Source: Phycisphaeraceae bacterium (lineage in GTDB: Bacteria > Planctomycetota > Phycisphaerae > Phycisphaerales > Phycisphaeraceae). Taken from it: a stretch of DNA of 64,000 nt. The stretch is from NCBI GenBank assembly GCA_028280965.1, contig JANQKT010000087.1, forward strand, positions 1-64,000, given 5' to 3'. The number at the start of each line of letters is the position of its first letter. The stretch's first letter is position 1. This document shows, in pieces, positions 17,213 through 25,086 of the stretch. The notes under the pieces are model-generated. The model saw nothing but the letters and a program-made list of their open reading frames with translations. It had not been told where the DNA came from and did not search any database. The position numbers were made by a program, and so were the translations under genes.

Positions 17213-18736
17213 TCATTTCGAGGCACGCGAGCGCCTCATCAGGAGCATCGATCCGCTTAAGCCGAGCAGCGCCAGCGCGCTCGGCTCGGGGACGACGGTG
17301 GCGGTCAGGGCGGTGCCCCCGAAGCCCGGGTCGTTGTAGTCGATGAGGAACTCGACGCCCTCGAAGACGATGGTCTGGTTGTCGCCGACGTTGTCGAAGA
17401 CCTGCGTCGTGACGGCGCCGCTGAGGTTGGCTCCGAGGGTGTCGTAGTCGACGAGCACGAAGGTGTCGCCGATTTCGAACAGCGCCGTGTCGTCGAGGTC
17501 CAGGACGAGTTCGCGGACGCCGGAGCGGAAGGTGAAGTCGGTGACGTCTATCAGGCCGTTCTTCGGGTCGCCGTTGGTGTCTTCGGTGAGCTCGAAGGTG
17601 ACGACGGCGTCGCCCGGCGTGATGCTGGTGTTGGCGGCGGTGTTGGTGACGACGAAACGGGTCGCGGTGATCAGCGCGTCGGCGCCGACGGTCAGCGGGC
17701 CTGTGCCGTTGTAGCCGATGAACAGGCCGTCGCCGATGTTGAGGGCGCCGTCGAGCACGTTGAGCTCGCCCGTCGAGTCGTCGCCGAGCGCGACGAAGAC
17801 GTCGTCGAAGACGTTCACGGTTGCGCCGCCGGTGATGTTCAGCACGCCGTTGCCGCCGCTGCCGAGCATCAGGTCGCCGGCGCCGTTGCCCGTCGATTCG
17901 CCGGTGACGGCCTGGACGATGTTGAGGGTCGAGCCGACGCCGTCGACGTTGATGACACCGCTGGCGCCATTGTTGGTGCTGTCGTTGCCGACGTCGGTGC
18001 GGCCCAGGGTGACGACGCCGCCCGAGAGGATGTTCAGCTCGCCCTGGGCGGTGTCTTCCTGCGTGCCGACGAAGGTCCGGAACGGCGCGGTGCCGTTATC
18101 GAGGAACTCGAGGGTCGCGCCGCCGGTGACGTTGACCACGCCCTTGGTCCCCGAGTCGCTGCCGATGAAGAAGCGGTTGTCGGGGGTCGGCGGGACGATC
18201 TGAAACGTGGCGTTGTCTTGGATGTTGAGCGTGGCGGCGGTCGGCCCGTTGAGGAAGATCGAGTCGCCGGCCTGGAAGAGCGTGCCGGCACCGGTGACGA
18301 GGACGAAGTTGTCGCCGCGGATGCTGAAGTCGTCGACGACCGAGACGAACGCGCCGTCGGCGGCGACGAGCTGGGCGGTGCTGTTGTCGTCGACGCCGAC
18401 CCGGAGGAAGAGGGTCTCGAGGCTCGAGCCCGCGCCATCGATGAGGACGTTGCCGTTGCCGGTGGCCTCGACACCGATCTGGAGGCTTTGGTCGTTGGTG
18501 GACGTGCCGGTCGAGAAGGAGCTGCCGAAGAGAATGGTCAGGGAGCCGATGCCGGTGATGCCGACGTCCAGGCCCTGGCCGCCGACGGGCGGGCTAGGGT
18601 CGACGTCGCCGGTCGCGTCGACAATCGCGAGGGCCGGGTTGGCGGCCAAGGCCGCGACGACCAACGGCAGGCCCGCTAAGCCGACGCGGGCCGGCAGCGG
18701 CTTCAGAAAAAGGCTGTGATCGGTGGTGGTGCCCAT
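17213..18736 (-). CDS. PEP-CTERM protein with autotransporter-like beta-strand repeats
   Basis: This 507-residue exported protein has a signal peptide (LAGLPLVVAALAANPALA). Repeats of the pattern GxLNVxGGAxxxxxDxxxG (for example GVLNITGGATVNVFDD and GVVNVTGGATLEFLDNG) form a right-handed beta-helix like passenger domains. The tail is VVPEPSALALLGLSGSMLLMRRSR. No autotransporter pore domain is present, so surface display would depend on the PEP-CTERM/exosortase route. AGGAG lies 7 nt before the ATG. It probably forms an operon with the next PEP-CTERM gene. Confidence 0.85.
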   Translation of the reverse strand: MGTTTDHSLFLKPLPARVGLAGLPLVVAALAANPALAIVDATGDVDPSPPVGGQGLDVGITGIGSLTILFGSSFSTGTSTNDQSLQIGVEATGNGNVLIDGAGSSLETLFLRVGVDDNSTAQLVAADGAFVSVVDDFSIRGDNFVLVTGAGTLFQAGDSIFLNGPTAATLNIQDNATFQIVPPTPDNRFFIGSDSGTKGVVNVTGGATLEFLDNGTAPFRTFVGTQEDTAQGELNILSGGVVTLGRTDVGNDSTNNGASGVINVDGVGSTLNIVQAVTGESTGNGAGDLMLGSGGNGVLNITGGATVNVFDDVFVALGDDSTGELNVLDGALNIGDGLFIGYNGTGPLTVGADALITATRFVVTNTAANTSITPGDAVVTFELTEDTNGDPKNGLIDVTDFTFRSGVRELVLDLDDTALFEIGDTFVLVDYDTLGANLSGAVTTQVFDNVGDNQTIVFEGVEFLIDYNDPGFGGTALTATVVPEPSALALLGLSGSMLLMRRSRASK

Positions 18737-19076
18737 GTCTTTTCTCCTGGCTGTGCATGAACGGGTCGGTGGCTGGTCCCGGTCGCGACGTCGCGCGACG
18801 ACAAGCGGGGCGGCCGGGCTACCTCTTTGGTGTGGCCCCGCTGAGAGCCCGGCGCGTTGCTGGTGATCGATCGCATGGAAGCGAGGTCAATCGATCGCAC
18901 GAGCAAGGGGACCGATGCAACGCCCCCCGCCTTTAGCTCGCCGTGGCTTGAGCGGGTTGGACAGATCGAGATGAAAACACCGCGAAGTGGTTAGGCCGTC
19001 GCCCGAAGGGTTTGCGCCGCTTGCCGGGCACGACTTGGCGCTGCGTCGATCCGCGCGGTCACGATCGCACGCGTTG
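18737..19076. other. Gene-free interval
   Basis: Holds the leader of the beta-repeat PEP-CTERM gene. I see no credible gene, terminator or repeat in the rest. Confidence 0.4.
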
Positions 19077-22000
19077 CTATGGCGAGACGTCTTGCGCCAG
19101 TTCGTGGCTATTCATCAGGTACCCGGCGGTCGCGTCCCATACCCAGATGCCACCGCTGTGGATCGAAGCCGCCAGACGCATGCCTCCGGGCGACCAGGCG
19201 AGGTCGGTGATCGGGCGATGGAGTTCCAGGCTTAAGGGTGACTCCCCGATCTCCCAGTCCCAGATATGGACCGTCGTGTCGTCGCCGGCGCTAGCGATGC
19301 GCGAGCCATCAGGGTGCCAGGCGACAAGCGGCGCAGTCTTGGACGACGTCTGAAAGTGCGCCACGCGCATTTGTCTGTCACGATCCCAGACCGAGATACT
19401 CCCGTCGGTGTTGCCGGTCGCCAGGCGCTTCGACGACGCGTGCCATGTGGACGTGACGGGCTCAGGGTTGATACCCGTGGGTTGCCAGCCACCCGGGTCG
19501 GCCGTCTGAACCGCTATCTTGAGGGGCCCGCTTCGTACTGTGCCCTTCAGCGCATCGAGGAACAGCAGCTGGCCGTCCGCGACTGGCCCACCGATGGCTG
19601 AGCCGTCTGCGCTCCATCGGAGCGACGACCACCCCACCGGTTTCTTATTGAGCAACCGCCTCTTTGCCGGCAACCCGAAACGCCTCATCTCGATCGAGCC
19701 ATCCGCAAAGCCAACCACAAAGGAGTGCGTGACGTTGCACCAGTCCAGTGACGTGATAGCCGTTTCGTAATCCATCACCCCATTGAGTCGGCCGGTGGCC
19801 AAATCGAAAAGCCACAGGAAACCGTCCTCGCCGGCAAACATGATCTGCAAACCATTCGGGTCCCAGCAGAGCGCGGTAATCCGGGTCTTGGTATCCGACA
19901 CATTGACCAGGCGTGCCCCGCCGGGCACTTCCCAAACCCGGACCACCTGGTCTTCGCCTCTTGTCGCGAGCCATCGGCTGTCCCGGTGCCAGTCCATGCC
20001 GGTCACGGTACCGCGGTGACCGCTGAAAACAGCCGGCCGCTCGTCTAGACCCTCCATCCGCCACAGGTACACGTCCGGCCCGTCTGAGATGCCCGCAAGG
20101 TAACGCCCGTCGGGGCTGACCGAGATTTTTCGCAGGCCCGGTACGGTCAGCCTTGCCAGCGAAGTGATACCGATCGATGAGAGGTCAGATAAATCCCAGG
20201 CTTTGATCTCGTTGTCACTTGTCAGGCCAACCACTCGCTCATCGCTTAGCCACCCGCCCAAGCTGACGACCGCCTTCTCGGGCAACTCAGCAAGCTGCCG
20301 GCCCGACCGCGGGTTCCAGACCTTGATTTGTCCATCCTCGGAGCGTGTTAAGAGTTGTCCCCCATCCCGGCGCCAGAGGTACGCCAAGTGCTTGGTGCCG
20401 GGGTCATTCAGTGCACGAACCGTGGCGAAGTGCGAACCTTGGTGGAGCAAAGTGCCATCGCCCACGCGATTGGATATCGCGACCATGTGGCCGCTGGGCG
20501 AGAATGAAACGGCTTGAACGGGCCTGCCCTTGCCTTCGAGTCGCCGTGGTTCGAGGTAGACCTCCGCGAAGAGGTAGTACCACTCCCACCCCCTCATATC
20601 GCTCTGCCCCGAGGAAGGTATCAGGGCCCTCAACATGCCGTGGGAAGCCAGCGAGGCGCGATCGGTGTTAGCGACCGCCGCTGCAAGGCGGGTGCTGTAG
20701 GAATATGCGAGAGAACGGTTCTCGAGCGCGGCCCGCTCCGCCGCCCGACGCTGCTCTTCGGTAGCTAACCTCTGCTGCTCTGTGGCCAACTGCTGCTGCT
20801 CGGCGTGGGCGCGTGCCTGATCCGCGGCCTGCCGGTAGCGCGTTTGCTGTAGCGCGATCAGCGGCCCGCCGACGCCGAGCGTCAGGACAAACAGAGCCGT
20901 GATCAACGCGAGTAACGCGTGTGTCGGCCGCCGCCGGGCCCATTTCCACAGGCGCCCCGGCGCCGAGGCCGGACGCGCCGCGATCGGGCGATGATCCAGC
21001 CACGCCTCGAGGTCTTCCGCCAACGCGAGCGAGGAGTCATAACGCGCGGCGGGACGCTTCTCCAGGCATTTGAGCACGATCGTCTCTAAGTCGCGGTCGA
21101 CCGAATCGTTTTGGGCTCGGGGAGAACGCGGTGGTGCAGACTTAACCATCTCCAACACTTTGAGCAGTGAGTCGTGACGGAACGGCTGATGCCCGGTCAA
21201 CATCTGGTACAGGATCACGCCGAGGCTGTAGACATCGGTCGATGTCGTGACCGGGCCGACCCTGGGGTCGGCCTGTTCGGGGGCCATGTAGTGCGGGGTG
21301 CCCATGATCCCGCCGGTGATCGTCAGCGTCTGATGCTGCTCCAGGCGGTAGGCCAGCCCGAAGTCGCTGATATGCGGCTCTCCATCTCTATCCAGCAGGA
21401 TATTGTCCGGCTTCAGATCACGGTGGATGATCCCGCCTCGGTGCGCGGCGTGCACCGTCCGGCAGATCTTAACCATGAGACGAGCCGCTTTACGCGGGGG
21501 CAATGAACGGTCCCCAATCAAACCAGTCAGCGTGCCGCCTTGCATCAACGGCATGCTGAAATAGTCGTAGCTGTCATGGCGCCCGATCTCAAAGACAGGC
21601 AGGATATTGGGGTGCTTTAAACCGGCGGCGGCTTCGACCTCGACCTGGAACCGCTCCCGCTCGGTATCGCAGGCCAACGCAGACCCATGGATGACCTTGA
21701 CCGCCACCTCACGGTTCAGGCTGATCTGGCGCGCCCGATACACAACGCCTGCCGAGCCGCGCCCGATCTCTTCGATCAGCTCGTAGTCCTCGCCGAGGCG
21801 GCGGATCGAGTGGCCCAACCCGCTGAGGAACCGCCCCTCCTCGAACAGCTCCTGGGTGAGCTGGTCCTGCTCCGCAAGCAGGCCGACGTAGCGTGAAGGA
21901 TCGATCGGCCCATCTTGATCCTCGTTGATCTCAAGCAGGTGATTTAATCGGGATCGAAGGCCTAAGTCTTCGCCGCAGCGTTCGTCGAGAAACCGAACCC

Positions 22001-22082
22001 GCGCCTCATGGGCTTCGATTTCAAGCGCCTGCATAAACAAGGCTTTCTCCCGGAGAACGGTCGTGGGGTGTGATTCGGCCAT
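19077..22082 (-). CDS. Hanks-type Ser/Thr protein kinase with WD40 repeats
   Basis: This 1001-residue membrane protein has a kinase domain at about 101-365: glycine loop GRGSAGVVY, Lys129, HRDLKPDN (Asp222) and DFG (240-242), all intact. One membrane helix at 389-411 and a Gln/Ala-rich coiled coil at 415-465 follow, then about 500 residues of WD40 repeats (for example SPSGHMVAISN, HRDSRWLATRGEDQVVRVWEV, HPDGSRIASAGDDTTVHIWDW), probably a propeller on the outer side of the membrane. This layout is typical of planctomycetes. It follows an ECF sigma gene by 99 nt and likely acts with it, by phosphorylation or as its sensor. Confidence 0.93.
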   Translation of the reverse strand: MAESHPTTVLREKALFMQALEIEAHEARVRFLDERCGEDLGLRSRLNHLLEINEDQDGPIDPSRYVGLLAEQDQLTQELFEEGRFLSGLGHSIRRLGEDYELIEEIGRGSAGVVYRARQISLNREVAVKVIHGSALACDTERERFQVEVEAAAGLKHPNILPVFEIGRHDSYDYFSMPLMQGGTLTGLIGDRSLPPRKAARLMVKICRTVHAAHRGGIIHRDLKPDNILLDRDGEPHISDFGLAYRLEQHQTLTITGGIMGTPHYMAPEQADPRVGPVTTSTDVYSLGVILYQMLTGHQPFRHDSLLKVLEMVKSAPPRSPRAQNDSVDRDLETIVLKCLEKRPAARYDSSLALAEDLEAWLDHRPIAARPASAPGRLWKWARRRPTHALLALITALFVLTLGVGGPLIALQQTRYRQAADQARAHAEQQQLATEQQRLATEEQRRAAERAALENRSLAYSYSTRLAAAVANTDRASLASHGMLRALIPSSGQSDMRGWEWYYLFAEVYLEPRRLEGKGRPVQAVSFSPSGHMVAISNRVGDGTLLHQGSHFATVRALNDPGTKHLAYLWRRDGGQLLTRSEDGQIKVWNPRSGRQLAELPEKAVVSLGGWLSDERVVGLTSDNEIKAWDLSDLSSIGITSLARLTVPGLRKISVSPDGRYLAGISDGPDVYLWRMEGLDERPAVFSGHRGTVTGMDWHRDSRWLATRGEDQVVRVWEVPGGARLVNVSDTKTRITALCWDPNGLQIMFAGEDGFLWLFDLATGRLNGVMDYETAITSLDWCNVTHSFVVGFADGSIEMRRFGLPAKRRLLNKKPVGWSSLRWSADGSAIGGPVADGQLLFLDALKGTVRSGPLKIAVQTADPGGWQPTGINPEPVTSTWHASSKRLATGNTDGSISVWDRDRQMRVAHFQTSSKTAPLVAWHPDGSRIASAGDDTTVHIWDWEIGESPLSLELHRPITDLAWSPGGMRLAASIHSGGIWVWDATAGYLMNSHELAQDVSP

Positions 22083-22181
22083 GTCCAGGCTTGTCCCTGC
22101 TTTCTAACACGCCGATTCAGCCGATAGCTGGACACCGGGCTTGGGACACGGCAGGTTTGCGAAGCCAGCGAACGTGCGGGA

Positions 22182-22724
22182 CTATCGCCCCAGATGATCG
22201 GTTAACCAGGCCCTGGCAAACGCCCACTGCCGGGTCACCGTCCGGACTGATACCCCGGTCGCCTCAGCGATCTGTTCCAGCGTCATCCCGGCAAAGAAAC
22301 GCAGCTTCACTAGATCAGCACTTTCCGGATCAGACTCGGCCAGCCGATCGAGCGCCTCGTTGATTTGCATCAGCGTCTCGTCCTCGTCCTCGACCACGAT
22401 GTCTACATGCTCCAGATCGACCCGCCCGCGCCCACCGCCACGCTTGAGCCGCTGCTTCGCCCGGATCCGGTCGAGGAGGATCCGCCGCATCGCCTCGGCC
22501 GCCGCGCTGAAGAACTGCTTGCGATTCACCCACTTCGGGCCGTTACCCTCGTTGCTCAGCCGGAGGTAGACTTCATGAACCAGCTCGGTCCCGGACAATG
22601 ATTGGTTTGGGCCATGCTGCCGCAGCCGATGTAACGCGAGTTCACGCAACGCCTGATAGACATGTGGCATCAACGTCTGGGTCGTGTACCTCACTGAATC
22701 TTCAGCCTGGGTGCCTTCGGGCAT
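22182..22724 (-). CDS. ECF sigma factor of the planctomycete kinase-linked type
   Basis: This 180-residue sigma factor has region 2 with LSGTELVHEVYLRLSNEGNGPKWVNRKQFFSAAAEAMRRILLDRIRAKQRLKRGGG, the form found in planctomycete families encoded beside Hanks kinases. Region 4 reads SADLVKLRFFAGMTLEQIAEATGVSVRTVTRQWAFARAWL. The ATG at 22724 (MPEGTQAED) gives the usual length. An upstream in-frame reading to 22769 is less likely. It is transcribed just ahead of the WD40 kinase gene. Confidence 0.9.
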   Translation of the reverse strand: MPEGTQAEDSVRYTTQTLMPHVYQALRELALHRLRQHGPNQSLSGTELVHEVYLRLSNEGNGPKWVNRKQFFSAAAEAMRRILLDRIRAKQRLKRGGGRGRVDLEHVDIVVEDEDETLMQINEALDRLAESDPESADLVKLRFFAGMTLEQIAEATGVSVRTVTRQWAFARAWLTDHLGR

Positions 22725-23123
22725 AGCAAAAACCCAACCGTCAGGATCTACCACGAATAATACCCACAACTAGTTGACCAGAGAGTTGCTTAGTCTTCAA
22801 CTGATCACTAGGCAGCATCCAAAACACAACCAAGACGAGCCCGCGCTGATAGCTAACACATGACCCGTTGATGGGTGTAAGCGTCTCGATGTCACATACC
22901 TTCTAGATCGAGTCCAAGCCGTTAGAAGGCACACGCTTCGCCAGTACCGTTGCTGGAGGCACGTCAATCAAGTGATTTTAAACAAGTGGTGTGTACTTGC
23001 ACAAGATAGCGGGTCGAATGGGGACGGCACGGGACGATTGTTCGCCCCGCTCATTGAGCAGTAAAATCCTTAAGATATTAGTAATCAATTACTTATTAAT
23101 CTTCTAGGTCGTGTGTTGTATCT
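22725..23123. other. AT-rich, gene-free end of the first island segment
   Basis: No gene is visible. The last ~80 nt before the tRNA-like copy are clearly AT-rich (for example TTAGTAATCAATTACTTATT), in contrast to the GC-rich window. The stretch just before the third att-like copy is also AT-rich. Such ends often hold integrase or excisionase arm sites. Confidence 0.5.
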
Positions 23124-23167
23124 TTTGGGACCAGGAAGTCGTCGGTTCAAGTCCGGCCGCCCCGATT
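23124..23167 (+). repeat. att-like direct repeat, copy 2 (3' half of tRNA-Pro)
   Basis: 44 nt match 15767-15810 with 2 mismatches, from the anticodon loop to just past the discriminator. There is no 5' half, so no tRNA can form. It separates the two island segments. Confidence 0.88.
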
Positions 23168-23358
23168 CGTCAGAGCCGATTTACTCAAGGAGTGCTTGCT
23201 TTTCTGCACGACTTAAGCAACCTCAAAGACCCACTGCACTACGACTATCGGTAGCTGCAAGCAGGCCTATCGCCAGATTTCAATGGATGAGTCGTAGTTG
23301 CGCGTCTGTGGATCGGGCATTGGAGTTATCGCGTGGTTGCCGGTGTCTTTTCTTCACT

Positions 23359-25086
23359 TCACAGGTATGCTCGCACCACGTATTCCTGTAGCATCCGGTG
23401 GGTGTTGAAAAACGACCCGTTGAGCGCAATACAGTGTCGGCGGACCTGGTTGAAGCCGGCGGAGTCGTTGTAGAACAGCGGCACAACATCGTGTTCTAAT
23501 TTGCTGTATAGCGACTCGGCATCATCGCGGTCGTCTGGGTCCGGGTCCATGCCTTGATACTCCGGACCGATTGCCCAGCCGGTGATGCCTTCGATGCATC
23601 CTTCCAACCACCACCCATCAAGGGTACTCAAGGAGGGGACGCCGTTGAGGGCGGCTTTCATGCCGCTGGTCCCGGACGCTTCGAGCGGTGGCCTCGGCGT
23701 GTTGAGCCAAACATCGACACCCGACACCATGCAACGGGCCAGCTCGACGCCGTAATCGGGGAGGTAAACCAGCCGCAGTTGATCCGGCAGACGCTTCGCG
23801 GATCGTAGAATCTCTTGGATCAATCGTTTGCCCACGTCATCGTCCGGGTGAGCCTTGCCGGCGAATACCAGCTGGATTCCGCCATTCTGACGAGCGATCT
23901 GTTCTAGCCGTTCCATGTTGTTAAATAGAAGTGTGGGGCGCTTGTAGGCGGTCGCTCGACGGGCAAAGCCGACCGTCAAAGCATGAGGGTCCCAAGTCGT
24001 TCCGGTCTGTATCTCGATGCGGTCCAGCAGCTCGCGTTTCGCTTGGCGGTGTGCGGAAGCGATCACTTCCAAAGGGATGCCTGCGGCGTAGCGGAGGTTA
24101 AACGAGTCCCCCCGCCACCCGGGAATATGCTCATCGAAGACACGTGCCATCCTGTCACCGGTCCACGTCGCCGCGTGGACGCCGTTGGTGATCGCATCGA
24201 TCGTGTACGAAGCGAACATGTGGCGGGATACTTCACCGTGACGCTTGGCAACGCCGTTGACATACCGGCTCAAGTTGAGACCGGTGTAGGTCAGGTTGAG
24301 CATCCCTTCGTGCTCAAAGAGACCGCTGCGTTCCAAGGCGGACTGCTCTTCGATCACCGCACGGATCTGGTCCTGGCTGAAGCGGTCGTGGCCTGAGGGG
24401 ACGGGGGTGTGTGTGGTAAACACGCACTGATCCCGCACCGCCGTGATCGCCTCTTCGTCGACCGCGCTTTTGCCGTGGCTGAGCAGGTGTTCACGAAGCA
24501 GCTCCGCGGCCAACAGCGCGGCGTGGCCCTCGTTCATGTGGAACCGCTCGGTGCGGCTTAATCCCAGAGCGCGCAGCATCCGCACCCCGCCCACGCCGAG
24601 GATCACTTCCTGAGCCAGGCGGTGGCACCGGTCGCCGATATACAAACGATCGGTCAGCCGACGATCGTTGTCCTGGTTCTCAGGCAAATCCACGTCCAAG
24701 AGCAGAACCGGCATCGCCTGCTCAAAGCAGCCGCGGATGACATACTGCCAAGCGCGGATCTGGACATCACGGCCGGCCAGCCGCACCCGGACCCGCGGCG
24801 TCAGCTCTTCAGCATGCTGATGGACATCCCACGCTTCTGGTGATTCGTGCTGCCAGCCATCGTCATCGAGGTCCTGATGGAAATGCCCCTTCCGATGCAG
24901 CAGCGTGACACCGACCATCGGTACTTTGAGGTCAGCCGCGGCACGGATCGTATCGCCAGCAAGCACGCCAAGGCCCCCCGAATAGGTGGGCAACGCGGGG
25001 GCCAGGGCGATCTCCATCGAAAAGTAGGCGATCGTCCGCTGCTCAATTGGAATGCCAAGTTCCGCAGGCATCTTCGTCCCCTTCAT
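23359..25086 (-). CDS. Alpha-glucan (glycogen) phosphorylase, GT35 short type
   Basis: This 575-residue phosphorylase releases glucose 1-phosphate from glycogen or maltodextrin with phosphate. It is the short archaeal/bacterial form (TIGR02094 type), not the ~800-residue form. Landmarks are YFSMEIAL, PTYSGGLGVLAGD, RFHMNEGHAA, FTTHTPVPSGHDRF and the PLP-lysine motif EASGTSGMKAALNG (Lys477). The ATG at 25086 overlaps the ATPase stop (ATGA), suggesting coupling. An ATG at 25071 has AAGGGG 8 nt upstream and may be the real start. It is the last gene of a minus-strand run YbaK-USP-ADH-ATPase-phosphorylase. Confidence 0.93.
   Translation of the reverse strand: MKGTKMPAELGIPIEQRTIAYFSMEIALAPALPTYSGGLGVLAGDTIRAAADLKVPMVGVTLLHRKGHFHQDLDDDGWQHESPEAWDVHQHAEELTPRVRVRLAGRDVQIRAWQYVIRGCFEQAMPVLLLDVDLPENQDNDRRLTDRLYIGDRCHRLAQEVILGVGGVRMLRALGLSRTERFHMNEGHAALLAAELLREHLLSHGKSAVDEEAITAVRDQCVFTTHTPVPSGHDRFSQDQIRAVIEEQSALERSGLFEHEGMLNLTYTGLNLSRYVNGVAKRHGEVSRHMFASYTIDAITNGVHAATWTGDRMARVFDEHIPGWRGDSFNLRYAAGIPLEVIASAHRQAKRELLDRIEIQTGTTWDPHALTVGFARRATAYKRPTLLFNNMERLEQIARQNGGIQLVFAGKAHPDDDVGKRLIQEILRSAKRLPDQLRLVYLPDYGVELARCMVSGVDVWLNTPRPPLEASGTSGMKAALNGVPSLSTLDGWWLEGCIEGITGWAIGPEYQGMDPDPDDRDDAESLYSKLEHDVVPLFYNDSAGFNQVRRHCIALNGSFFNTHRMLQEYVVRAYL

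Noticed and set aside
23124..23167. A second tRNA gene
   Set aside because: The 5' half, D arm and anticodon stem are missing; only the 3' half is present.
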